Assembly (NCBI GenBank): GCA_039105265.1
Contig: JAPFFF010000039.1
Span: 930,001-994,000 of the forward strand
DNA length: 64,000 bases
Origin: Tritrichomonas musculus
Lineage: Eukaryota; Parabasalia; Tritrichomonadida; Tritrichomonadidae
Reading direction: 5' to 3'
Of this stretch, positions 42,301 through 53,321 are shown piece by piece. The position numbers and the translations under genes are program-made. How positions within the stretch are numbered: position 1 is the first letter of the stretch; the number at the start of each line of letters is the position of its first letter. The notes below the pieces were generated by a model. The model had not been told where the DNA came from, searched no databases, and saw only the letters and a list, made by a program, of their open reading frames with translations.

Positions 42301-43867
42301 ATATCCATACTTTTTTTTTACATTTTTGATTAAAATTTGGAATTTTATATTTTTAATTGCACTTCAATAGTGCATGCTGAAATAAGCGAAATAAGGTCAA
42401 GGTGCATTATATGTCCAATATAATAATGAGAAGCTAAAAAATCAGGTTTTTGATTAATACATAAAAAGATTATTTTCAAAATTTTTGAAAAAGGTTATTT
42501 TTTTGCGATATATATATATATATATGTATAATCAACAATTAAAATGGAAAAAGTGATTTGAACGAATTGGGAATAGAATTTTTAATATCAATATGAAGAA
42601 AATTAGAAAACAATTTCCTGTATAAACTCATAATTTTCAAAATTTTGAAATTCGCCTTTTAGGTAAAAAAAATTCGCCTTTTAGGTTAAAATAATTCATA
42701 TCACTTGTGATCTGAATATAAAAATTGGTAATTTTCGAGTTCTTCCTCATGAAATATAAATTACTTATATAATTATATTTAAAAATAATATATTTATAAA
42801 AATAAAAAAAAATTGTTTTTTGAATTAATATAACCAGATTAGGATTCAATTTTTTCCAAAAAAAATAATTTATTTTTATCTTAAATTCTTCTCGAAAAAT
42901 ATATCTTTTTTATATTATATTTATCATTAATACTGTCATTTAAAAATTATATATTGAAAGAAAAATGATCTGTCGAGTGGATAGAAGTTTCCATACCATT
43001 AATCAATCTCACATTTTTTCTAAATAATATTTGAAAAATAGGATTTTTTAGCAAAATAATAAGCATTAGGTTTTATTTTAAAACTTACAAGATGAAAATT
43101 TTTTAAAATCAAAAAGACCTTCACAAATTTTGCATGCGATATCTCGACTTCTGACAGTTTATATCAATTAAGAAGATAGCGTTTATATTTATGATATATT
43201 TTATATGATAAACAGCATATTTAAAATTGTTTTTATTTGAAAAAACAAATATTATAAATCAAACAGACCTTCACAAAAGGTATGGAAACTCTTTTTCAAT
43301 TCAATTTTGTTTTATGCAAAAAAAGCTTGAATATTAATCATTTTTAATTAAAAATTGATCCATCTTCATGTATATAATATTTGAAACACAAATATAAAAT
43401 CAAAAAAATATAATTTTAATTTTATTACTGAAAAACAACAACAAAAAAAAATGTAAAAAGTTGAAATTTTTGATCAACGAAAATTCCTCATCAAAATTTA
43501 ATACATGCATAATATTGATACTACGGATTCTTAACATACTTAATAATAGCATGAAAGTGCTGAATTCAAATCATATAAAATATGTAATAAGAAAAAAATG
43601 TTTTTTTTAGAAAAAATCAATTTGAAAAAGAACGAGTCGACAAAAGTTTTTAGTTTTTTTATATGTTCTTCATTTTTTTATTTATTAGAAAATAAAATAA
43701 AAAAAGGCCATGTTTTTCGATAGGATTTCGAGATCTTATATGATGTTATCAATTTTTTGTATACTTCATATCACAGATGATATGAAATTTATTTTTGACC
43801 ATAGTAGGCGAATTTTTTTTCACCAAATAGGTTAATTTATTAAAAAAAATTTATATATAAAGCATAA

Positions 43868-44112
43868 ATTCTTTCACAATTTCTTTCCCTAAATCTCAAA
43901 CAAGCTCTCCGATTTTACAAACTAACAGTGATTTACATAACAATTCTCTTTTAAATTCGAACGCTTCGTTATCAAACAAACAAACTCAAGATAATTCTTT
44001 CACAATATCTTTCCCTAAATCTCAAACAAGCTCTCCAATTTTACAAACTAACAGTGATTTACATAACAATTCTCTTTTAAATTCCAACACATTTTATTTT
44101 TATTATTCATAG
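43868..44112 (+). pseudogene. Repeat-protein fragment, plus-strand copy
   Basis: Two tandem units, each reading SFTISFPKSQTSSPILQTNS followed by DLHNNSLLNSN, lie on the plus strand without an N-terminal part. It ends at TAG (44110-44112), where the minus-strand gene also ends. It looks like a partial inverted duplication of the neighbouring gene. Confidence 0.5.
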
Positions 44113-44663
44113 ATTTTTCTAAATTTTTGATCAATATTAGAATAAATATTGTTATTACAGTTAGATTTGTTTATTAATTTATTTGAATTTATGAATGATT
44201 CTTCACCATATTTTTTATGCAAAATCGGAGAGCTTGTTTGAGATTTAGGGAAAGATATTGTGAAAGAATTATCTTGAGTTTGTTTGTTTGATAACGAAGC
44301 GTTCGAATTTAAAAGAGAATTGTTATGTAAATCACTGTTAGTTTGTTAAATCGGAGAGCTTGTTTGAGATTTAGGGAAAGATATTATGAAACAATTATCT
44401 CTATTTGGTTTAGTTATCCATGATTTGTTAAAATCTTCTAGAGATTTGCTTTGCGAATCGCTTTTATTTGTTAAAATTTGGGAACTTTGTTGTGTGTTGT
44501 CCAGCAAATAATTTTCTAACAAATCTAAATGATTTTTTAATTTCTTAAAGATTCTATTTTGTTCATCATTTTTGAATGGAAAAAATGGTTTAAAAGAACT
44601 GGGAATTGAATTTGAAATATCAATGTGAGGAAAAATATGAAAAAATTTCTCAAAGAAACTCAT
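44103..44663 (-). pseudogene. Low-complexity repeat protein (about 186 codons, one TAA)
   Basis: The frame from ATG 44663 (MSFFEKFFHIFPHIDISNSI) runs 105 codons to TAA at 44346. It then continues in the same frame with QTNSDLHNNSLLNSNASL, a second SFPKSQTSSPIL unit, and a final TAA at 44103. The internal TAA stands where sibling units have TTA (Leu), so it is a point nonsense change. The composition is Asn/Ser-rich after a hydrophobic/aromatic head. Family unknown. It is the cargo of the transposon at 43276, with decayed relatives at 35896, 40540 and 42524-42631. Confidence 0.55.
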
Positions 44664-45520
44664 ATAACTTTTGGAAAAAATAAATTCATCTTTTAGGTCA
44701 AAAAAAATTTACCTGTTAGGTCAAATTGGTTCATATCACAAGTGGTATGAAATATCAATCCAACGAATTACGCGTTATTTCGGTACAAAATATAATATAT
44801 TTATATAATTATATTTGAAAAAGTAATAATAAAATAAAAATAATAATATTTTTTTTTGAATTAAAATAGCCAGATTTGGATTCAATTTTTTGGAAAAAAA
44901 TAATCTATCTTTATCTTAAATTCCTCTCGAAAAATATGCCTTTTTTATATTATATTTATCATTAATACTATCATTAAAAAATTATATTTTGAAATAAAAA
45001 TGATCTGTCGAGTGGATGGAAGTTTCCATACCTTTCCTTCACAAATTTCGTAAGTGATATCTCGACTTCTGATAGACATTTTCTTATCAAAGAGGTATCA
45101 TTCGATTTATTAAAGTTCTCTTAATTTATATTTCCTGTTTTTAATAATTTTTATTAGGGCGTAAATATAGTGACACTTTTTTATCGTTGCATCCCATATA
45201 TAAAAAGTTTTTTATCAAAAGTAAAAATTTTGTTTTCAAAAATAATAAAAAATAAAACAAAAATATATTATAAAATAAATAATTTGATAATATACTATCA
45301 ATGAAAATAGATTATAATATATTTAATAATTATTTATTATATTATAAATTCAAATAAATTAATTATTAAATGATATACACAAATATTGGATTTTAATAAA
45401 AATTGTGAAAATAAATTTTGAATAATTATTTTTATAATATATTTATATATATATATATATATATTGATAAAATAATATTATTTTCATAAGATATTGTTGA
45501 AATTAAATTATATATTTGTT

Positions 45521-46402
45521 AAGGGACAACAGACAAAATTTTGAAAATTGAAAGAGTAAAATTCAATGAGTTCCCACAAAATGAAATTTTTAATATTCTT
45601 GTTTTTTAAAAATGGGAAATAGTAATTATTAATATTGTATATATTCATGAACATCATATTGAGTATTTTCTTATCCAAAGAAATAAAAAATTAAATAGAA
45701 ATAAAAATATTTATTAAATAAAGGATGAAAATTTGATTCAGATAATATTATTTTAAAAGTATTATATACCCACTTAAGCAATTTACTGTTATTATGATGT
45801 AAAAAATGCTAATACTGATTTATGATTTGAATATTTATAAAATGCAAATAAAACGAATATTGTCATCATATTGCAACCTTACAATCTAATTGATTCTTTA
45901 TATGAAGTTGTGAAACATTTTAATAAGCAGGTTTATTGATTATGGTAATTTGTATTGATTTTTCTCACTTAAAAGCTTTTGTTAACTTATATTCTTTTAA
46001 TATTTGAATTGTTGAATAATATTTGTAAGGATTTTCTAATGTAATAGTTCGTGATAGTTCTAATAAGACGGGAAAATAAAACCAAATAAAAAAAATTGAT
46101 AAGGCCAATTATCTCAAAAATTCGCCTTATATACATATAATCTTTATTTTCAATATATTTTTATTAAATTCTTATTGCAATAAATTATTTTATTTAAATA
46201 CTGTTTAAATTTATTCTTAATTTTATCATATTCCAATTTTTTTGATAGAATGAATAAATTGAGAGGAAGAAAAATTGATCGTTCTAGCGATATATTATAA
46301 TTTTTGACCTAAACTTTTTCCTAAAAAGCTACTATTCAATTTTATATTCTATGAGTTTATTGATTATTCAAAGGTTTACAAAATATATGTCTGTTGTCCC
46401 TT
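45521..46402. mobile_element. AAGGGAC-terminus element, right-arm copy (882 bp)
   Basis: Mirror copy of 33028-33909, with the same AAGGGACAACAGAC inverted termini and the same length. Non-coding. Confidence 0.6.
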
Positions 46403-47253
46403 AAATATACATACCAAATTGGCTTTATTGTAATAAATGAAAAAATATTAATAAACTTTTATATTTGAAATTTAATATTATCTATATATAAAGAAGTCAT
46501 ATCATAATTACAGAATAGTTGATAATATCTTGAAATTAAATAAATGTAAATTTAATTTACTCATTTCACATAACATATCATTAAAATGAATAAAATTAAA
46601 AAATAAGTATCAGAAACAGACCCCTCAAATATCAACTTTTTCTGGGAGGGTGATCTTCTCAAATAATAAACGTTCACAGGTCAAATTAATAACGTATTAC
46701 ATTTGTACCTTAATGATCTTTTAGTTTTTTTTAGGCAAATATTTTTTCCTAAATTCATATGAAAAGAGGACTTCATTTAATATAGTATTTAGCTGGTTTA
46801 ATGAAAGGCAAAATATATATATATCGCAAAAAAATTCAAAAAGTTTAGTTTTGAATGCTCTCAGAACAACAACCTTTAAAAAAGTGAACTTTTCGATAGA
46901 TTTTTTGATAACTTTTGTTTGCCTTTTTAGTGATCTCATTCACTATTGTTCACACAATTTTAAAGTTTAATTTATATTTTATAAAATATTATGAATTTTA
47001 AAAAAATTTTTTAATTTAGTCAAAATAATTAAAATAAAAAAAGGCATTTTTTTTCAAATTACTCAAAAAATATTTTTGAAAAGATTTGTTTGCCTTTCAA
47101 ATGTTTTTGAATCTTTTTTCTCAATGAATATTTACATTTTAATAAACAATAAACAAATTAATTATATAAATTAAGTAAGAAATTTCCCATAATAATAAAA
47201 ATAATAAATAAATACTATATGTAATTTTTTTAAAAATGCTTTAATTCAACAAA

Positions 47254-47577
47254 TCAAAGAGAACATCCATTTGATAATTTAACTTCAACATTTTTTTTAA
47301 TGAATGGCCATAATTCATTCAAATTATCATTATACCATTGAATTAGTTTTCCTTTTTGTCTTCTATTTTCACGTGACAATGGTATTTTACAATGAAAGGA
47401 AAGGATTTCTGCTAAACTGAGGAGTTCGTCATGATTTACGTTTGGGCCAAATTTGGATGTTAGCACAACCCAAGCTTTGCTATTTCTATAATCATTTTCT
47501 ATATTCTTTTTATGATCAAAATCATTATCATTTATATTATGAAGTGATCTTGTCCTTCTTTCTTGATTGAGTTCCAT
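47254..47577 (-). CDS. Small uncharacterised protein, right-arm copy (107 aa)
   Basis: Identical in protein sequence to the 31853-32176 gene, in mirror orientation. ATG 47577 has the same upstream Inr-like TCATAT. Both copies being undamaged suggests that the arms are kept alike by gene conversion or duplicated recently. Confidence 0.55.
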   Translation of the reverse strand: MELNQERRTRSLHNINDNDFDHKKNIENDYRNSKAWVVLTSKFGPNVNHDELLSLAEILSFHCKIPLSRENRRQKGKLIQWYNDNLNELWPFIKKNVEVKLSNGCSL

Positions 47578-48352
47578 TATGATATATATGAAAAAATTGA
47601 ACTTTTTCAGTTTGTATGCTCTCAAAAATTGAATTCAAGGTTAGCTTTTTGAATGTTCTCAAAAAGTTGAATCCTAATGTCAACATAAAACCTAAACAAA
47701 CACTTTAATAACAGCACTGACAACAAGCAAACATTCCAATGACAATATCGTGGACCCAAAAAAATCTGAAAAAATGATTCAAATTTATCTTCAAGCTAAA
47801 CTTAAAAATATTTTATATTTTATAAAATTTTTATATGGAAAATGTTGAACTAGCCCGATTTTTTATATCACATGTCTTTTGGGCATTTAGCCTTGATTTG
47901 AAGATAGTGAATAATACTGAACATCTCTGTTAATACTTTATGGAAAAGTATTATTAATAATTTATGATACAAAAAACCAATTTGTATTTTTGAGGTGAAT
48001 ATCAAATATCATAAATTAATTCATTGATGTGAGCAGATTTTAATATTTTTTTGCTTTTATTAATAAGTGCAAAGAAATAAACATATAAAATCCAGGGAAA
48101 CAAAATAATTCTTACCTATGAAAAACAATAAATAATCCATTGAATATTTTTAACTGGATTCGATAAATCAGACAACTATTTCAATATTACAAATAACTTT
48201 TTGCATTCAATTTTAAAATTTTATTTTTCCTTCTTCAGAAATTACACCCGATTTTATCTCAAAACTGGTCTGATTAAAAAAAATATTCAATTTTATATTT
48301 TATATTATGAAAAAGTTGATTTTTTAAAAAAAATTTATTTAAAAAAATAAAT

Positions 48353-48477
48353 GAAGTAGCTTTTTGAAAGGCGCAGCCTTTCAAAAAGCTACTTCAATTA
48401 TTTTAGTTCTCTATTTTACAACTTTTTGAGTGTTTTATTTACTCAAAAAGTTGTACCTAGAGAATTAAAAAATAAAT
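48353..48477. repeat. Double-hairpin insertion in the right arm
   Basis: A perfect 20-bp stem (GAAGTAGCTTTTTGAAAGGC, loop GCA, 48353-48395) is followed by a 14-bp stem (ACAACTTTTTGAGT, 9-nt loop, 48418-48454). It is flanked by a TTAAAAA(A)ATAAAT direct repeat of about 13 bp (48339-48352 and 48465-48477). The left arm has the empty site. A small hairpin-only insertion with a duplication is unusual. Confidence 0.7.
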
Positions 48478-49444
48478 TTATGTTTCCCTATTTTCAAGCA
48501 TCCATATATTTTCTGCCGTAAGTACCTCATTTTATTGACGTATTTTTGGCGTAATTTTGAAAGATATGCCTCTTTTTTTGGAATAAGAAATTCTTCATGT
48601 AATTCGAAACGCTTAATTACATCTCAGCTCTTCCTTTTTCTACGTTTAAACATTACGGATTTGTGTTGTATAATTTTTTTCGAAAAAAAGTATGATAATT
48701 GCTTTGTTTAGCTTTCAAGATTCATCCATTGTTTTTTATAAAAATTTGAGAGGTTATTTGTCTGGTCCGAATTATCGAATCCAGTTTAAATTACTCGTTA
48801 TTAAACGATATTTGACCTATAGGTCATGTGTTTTTCACTCAAAATTTGAACTTAATCTCCTCCAAAATGAGCTTTTATAGTCACATCTTTCTTATATATG
48901 TTCAATATACAATGATGTTTCTTAGAAAACAATTTAAAAGAGCTTTTTTAAAAAAATTCAATATTCATTGAACTATATCATGATATAAAAATTGATATTC
49001 TGGCTAATAAACATAAATATGACTAGTGCTACTAATATCAATCATTGAAATCAACAAAACATGTTTTGATGAGTTTTGTCAGTCTTTGATGGGAACTACT
49101 ACTATAGCAGATGGAAACTCGAAAGAATAATTTCAGTCTTTTTTTAAGATTGAATACAATTTTACTGATAGGCCAAAATCAGTATTTTTTTTATATTATG
49201 CAAAAACTATAAAGAAATTCTATATTTTCCCCTAGATATAATTATATGATTATCGGTAATTTCCCCTATCAATTTTTCATGAAAAGATCTTTTACTTTTT
49301 CTCTTTACAAATGAGCAGATCAATATTGATCAAATAATCGTTATTATGATACTCAATAAGAAATATTAATCATATTCACCCTTTTTAAAAAAGAATTCGA
49401 ATCTTGTTGATTAATAAACTCGTAATTAGATTCAAAACAAAATA

Positions 49445-49609
49445 ATGAACGAAAACTTGGGCAAATCAAACATGAATGAAGAACAGTTAACAAAATTAAA
49501 TACAACAAAAAGAGTTCAAAATAAAAGATGGGAAAAAAATCATAAGTTGAAAAGAAAAATTTTGAATGATTTTCAAAGGTTATTGCAAAATTTCACCAAA
49601 AAATTCTGA
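49445..49609 (+). CDS. Doubtful small ORF spanning the palindrome edge (54 aa)
   Basis: It reads NENLGKSNMNEEQLTKLNTT, then a basic helix (NHKLKRKILNDFQRLLQ) and a TGA. The first part lies in the palindrome arm. The left-arm counterpart (from 30111, minus) shares the first 31 codons and then continues into unrelated GC-richer sequence. Probably the right-hand version is the older one. No Inr, no known family. Confidence 0.25.
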   Translation: MNENLGKSNMNEEQLTKLNTTKRVQNKRWEKNHKLKRKILNDFQRLLQNFTKKF

Positions 49610-50380
49610 TTTGAAATAATTTAATATTCTATGTTTCTATGATATTTGTTTATTTATTAAATTTATGATTCAGGAATACTTTAAAAATAAAATCAGGCTT
49701 CATGAGCCAAAGAATTAATTGGACTAAAGTCCAAAATTCTACCATCTGAGCCCAACCATATATCATTAGCTAGAGAAATCAATTTTTTTGATAACTCATG
49801 AGAATTTGGTAATCAAGTTAGATATATTTTTTCTTGTATGATCATCAATTTCTGGTCTTAAACAAAAAAATCATGAATCTTTTGAAAGTTTCATTAAACT
49901 TAATTTTTAAAGTCAGAATATTTTTTTACAGTAAGTATCATTTTCAATCGATGAATAATATTCTCAAATGTCATATGCTTAGCATTTACAATTTTTTGGT
50001 TTGTAGAAATGATTTTTTATTAACGTTTTTCATCTGATGAAAAAGAAAATTTGGTTAACAAAAATACTAAAATTTTATTAACCGATTTGATAGAAAATGT
50101 AAGTTTATTTAATTTTGGTTTCTGCTGCTAATATGAATAATTTTATTTTATATTGGAATAAAATTTGAGTATTACAATTAATATGAGCTTATTATTACAA
50201 GAAAACTCTTTAATAAAACAATATCTGTGATTCTTAAAAATTTATGTAAAATATCATGATGAGTAGCTATTTATATCCTTAAAATTTTTATATTTTCTTC
50301 AATAAATGCTAATCGAGAGAAATAAAACTTTGATACAAAAAGTTAGTTGTGAAAATTTTTAAAATTTGTTAAAATTTTTA
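49610..50380. other. Intergenic region with a coding trace
   Basis: The minus strand at about 49690-49812 reads NSHELSKKLISLANDIWLGS then DGRILDFSPINSLAHEA to a stop, a likely remnant of a decayed gene. The rest is AT-rich. Confidence 0.4.
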
Positions 50381-51311
50381 ATGATTTGTGTAGGAGATAT
50401 TCATGGAGATTTGAATCAACTGATTTATCCTTTAATACACTTTATAACCAATAAGCAAGCATATAAAAAAATCCTTTATATTGGTGATTATACAAGCCGA
50501 GGTTTTAATGATATTTATATATATGAACTCATACGAAAATTGCTCGTTCATGATGATATAATATTTCTTGCAGGAAATCATGATGTACAAAAATATTATT
50601 CACCAAACTTGAAAGTAGAGATGAGCTCATTTTTTGATTTCAAATTTAATTCAATTGGGTTAAAAACATATTTTGTATGGAATGATACACAAGAACCGAT
50701 AGTATTCACTCACTGTAGGTGTAATATACCAATCGGAAGTCTTGATACAATCACGTACGATGAAATACGATTAGATAGATTATATGGCAGAAAAAACCTC
50801 CACAACCATACTTCAACATTTATGGACACGAGCATCATTATGGCGGTGATGAACACAAACTGTGTGTTGATTACGATTCTTCGTTTATTTATGATGTTCT
50901 GAAAAAAGGAAATTCAATTGAAAATTCTTATTCAAATGTATCATTCTCATTGATTAAAGGCAAAAATGATATTCGCATATTACAAAACCAATTAAATTTG
51001 GAACACAAGACGAAGTCAATTTCAAATCATTTTCAACTATTGCTGATTATTTAAATTATTTAATCGGAATCAATCATGATTTTAATTTGAATGAGTCTTT
51101 TGAAGTCTTCAAAGAAGAATATTCAAAATCATTTAAAAATAATCCTAAGTTTCAGCAAGTTTTTCAGAATCTAAAAAAAATATGGTCAAACATCGACACA
51201 TGGGGAACTTTTGGAAATGTTCCATTTGAATTTTTTGAAAAACTCGGAATAATAAATTCTCCTTATAAGAATATTGTTGAACTTAAAAAAATGATACCCA
51301 ATGATTTTTGA
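50381..51311 (+). pseudogene. Calcineurin-like metallophosphatase pseudogene
   Basis: Ser/Thr-phosphatase-like family. ATG 50381 opens on motif I, CVGDIHGD. GDYTSRG (motif II) and AGNHD (motif III) follow, then FTHCRCN (His motif). A frameshift near 50815 moves the GHEHHYGGDEHK motif into a second frame (about 50833 on). A further shift near 50985 moves the tail (FGTQDEVNFKSFSTIADYLN through ELKKMIPNDF) into a third, ending at TGA 51309-51311. With the frames considered together, all metal-binding motifs are present, so the damage appears recent. If expressed, only the first part (to 50902) could be made, lacking the last metal ligand. Confidence 0.75.
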
Positions 51312-52122
51312 TTGTAACCCAAAATACTATTTTTCAACTTATATTCAAATTGATTATATATATATAAAGAAAATACTCTAATTTATTTTAATTTCATTGT
51401 TTTATTATTTATATTGATAATCAAACATTAAAAATTAATTGAAAAAACTGGTATAAAAATGATGCATCATTGTTCAATACCATATAAATCATTATATATT
51501 TGTATTTTTACATTTTATTGGCTTAACTTTTTATTATGTTGAATGAAGTTACAATAAAATTTCACAAAAAGCAATTTAATTGCACAATTTACATGAAATA
51601 ACAACAATAAAAGATAATTTTACAATAATTATTAAATATAAAGTGTATAATATAGAAAAGTGAAAAACAATTTGCAATTATTACAAAATGCATATACCAA
51701 ATAATTATTCAAGAAATGACTGAACAAGATCACTGCATTGTCTTGCTGAGGAAGCGATGTCTTGATCTCCATAAAATGCATAAAGCTGAAGTGCCTCAAT
51801 TAATTCACACGAACTTTCACCTTGTTCATTCAAATTTGGCCTTACGTCAATCATCGTCTGTTTATTCAAGAAGACATCCAACTTATCGATCAAGACGCCA
51901 AAGTTGTTTGCCTCAAGGCAGGCCGAATTCATTGAAAACAGAACGTTTGAAATATATTGAAAAATGCCAGATTCAAAGGGGCGTCTGCAAAAAGACGGGC
52001 GGCAGATTGTCAAGAAAACAGCAACAACACAAGTTGAAAGCATTGAAATTTCAAAGGAACCGTTTTTTTAAATACAAAAAGAGATCATTGAAAACTAACT
52101 CAGAAAAAAAAAAAAAAAAAAA
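51312..52122. other. Intergenic region with an uncertain higher-GC ORF
   Basis: At 51705-51970 the minus strand holds a plausible chain (NNFGVLIDKLDVFLNKQTMI then DVRPNLNEQGESSCELIEAL and AFYGDQDIASSARQCSDLVQ) ending at TAA. Its codon use is more G+C-rich than the surroundings, like the pseudogene at 52123. The plus strand of the same interval is also open but basic and repetitive. I favour a decayed minus-strand fragment, with low confidence. A poly-A tract (52108-52126) separates it from the next unit. Confidence 0.3.
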
Positions 52123-52690
52123 AGTTTTCCTTCAATTGTAGAATCATATTTTTACGATTTCCTAGATGAAAGAGTCGAATTCCAGACAATTTGTGATTTC
52201 CTCAATTTTGAGCCGAGTCAAATTTTCTTCAAAAATTTGATTATTTTGGTACGTATTGTTTTTGAGCTGAAATTTGAGATGCTTCTCAAAATTGTGACAA
52301 AAGCTAGTGACATGTACTCTCGATGCGAGGCTGCGCTAAGCAAGCACCAGGACCAGGTTGATGATGTTGAAGAACTGTTTGATTTTTTGACATTAAAAAA
52401 AAAGTGTCAGATTACGTCGACTTCATTTTTCAATCGACATTGGCAACTTACATGATTACCAGAGAACATGCAAGAAGACGAGTGGCTTCTATGAATTATG
52501 CTGGAAAGAAAGTAAAGCGAAAAAGCAATCTGCAATTGCGGTTTCGTTTGAAAATGAAAATGCCGAACAATTTCAGAAGCTGATTTGTGCATTGCCCGCC
52601 AGTCGAGATCCTGACTTTGGAAGATATTATTTTAGAAATCTAACGAACTCTTTTCAAATGAAAAAAAGAAGGCAAATGACTCTATTGTAA
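52123..52690 (+). pseudogene. Frameshifted gene of unknown family, higher GC
   Basis: First frame: SIVESYFYDFLDERVEFQTI, DFLNFEPSQIFFKNLIILV, SDMYSRCEAALSKHQDQVDD and DVEELFDFLTLKKK. Second frame (from about 52455): RTCKKTSGFYELCWKESKAK, SAIAVSFENENAEQFQKLIC, ALPASRDPDFGRYYFRNLTN and a terminal TAA at 52688-52690. The two frames read as one helical protein broken by a frameshift near 52400-52455, where an A-run is present. The composition is less AT-rich than neighbouring genes, hinting at different origin. No family recognised. Confidence 0.5.
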
Positions 52691-53321
52691 ACAACATATA
52701 ATTCTTGCGTTTGAATTCGACTTGCATAGTTGCTGATTTTATGTTGCTTTTATTGCATTTCATTGGCGAATAAAGTGCTTTAAATGCCTGGTTTTAAACC
52801 CAGCAAAGATTACAAGTTTTACATTTGATGATGAAATAGAAAGTGATTGAAAGAAATTGGTAATGATTAAAAATTGATCCATATTTCCAACTTATTTTGC
52901 CAGTCACTAAATTGTGGGCTTAAATTGATATTCATCAATGTCATAAACAAAGCCCTTTAATGATAAGATTATCAGAAAATAGAGAAACCTTGATCGTATG
53001 TTTTGAATTTTCTGCATATTTCATCGCTGACAAAATAAATGGATGATTAATGAAGATTATATTGTATAAACAAAAAAAATTTTTTTTGTATCTTCAGATA
53101 ATCTGAAGATAAAATGAAGCAAATCTTTTTCAATAGCTTATTTATAAGAAAATAGCATCTTTTTATATTGCAAATTGTAAGTCTACCTAAAAAATATGAA
53201 AAAATATTAGAGAATCTGCGTTTTATATTTATTTTATCTTCTCTCAATTTTTCAATCATTAATAACGTTTTTCTATAAAAACCGATTATTATCATTTTAT
53301 CAAAAAATTATCCATATCGAA
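52691..53321. other. Intergenic region upstream of the kinase gene
   Basis: No gene seen. TCATTT at 53292-53297 is the likely Inr for the gene at 53322. Confidence 0.5.
53292..53297 (+). promoter_or_regulatory. Initiator element of the kinase-Sel1 gene
   Basis: TCATTT matches the trichomonad Inr. Predicted start A53294, leader of 28 nt before ATG 53322. Confidence 0.5.

Larger units (their letters stand above)
40525..42523. other. Loop DNA to the right of the G+C-richer element
   Basis: To 41339 this is the right part of the transposon 34662-41339, including decayed repeat-protein sequence on the minus strand (40540-40760, reading KDNYFRMSFPKAQTNSKNSL then NNSFINSS). It also has a TTCATATCATCAATGATATG palindrome. 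41348-42120 is AT-rich unique sequence with one GATATCTCGACTTCTGACAG copy (41926), a word also present at 34355, 34508, 43138 and 45058. From 42121 there is a solo hAT-type end. Confidence 0.5.
43276..45035. mobile_element. Transposon inserted in the right arm only (1,760 bp)
   Basis: AAAGGTATGGAAACTC at the left and GAAGTTTCCATACCTTT at the right are inverted termini. CCTTCACA flanks it on both sides (43268-43275 and 45036-45043). The undisturbed site is visible in the left arm as ...CCTTCACAAATTTCG (inverse strand), so this is a clean insertion. It carries convergent copies of a repeat-protein gene that meet near 44105, palindromic TTCATATCAC-AGATGATATGAA words, and GGCGAATT repeats. It belongs to the same family as 34662-41339. 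The subterminal parts of both ends are related to each other, giving a partial fold-back. Confidence 0.82.
42524..49539 (-). repeat. Right arm of the giant palindrome
   Basis: Inverse of 30017-36003. It differs by two insertions: a 1,760-bp transposon with flanking duplications (43276-45035) and a 125-bp double hairpin (48353-48477). It lacks the 863-bp insertion of the left arm. The inner end (42524-43003) is a truncated mirror of the left end of the transposon at 34662. That places the inverted duplication after that transposon had inserted, and before the 1,760-bp insertion. Confidence 0.9.

Noticed and set aside
32719-46711. A 14-kb macro-transposon bounded by AAGGTACAAATG ends
   Set aside because: The inverted ends are simply mirror positions in the palindrome arms, and no target duplication marks them.
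30017-49539. The palindrome as one giant TIR transposon
   Set aside because: Sequences just outside the arms (GCCAATTGCCAC and TCATAAGTTGAAAAG) show no direct repeat.
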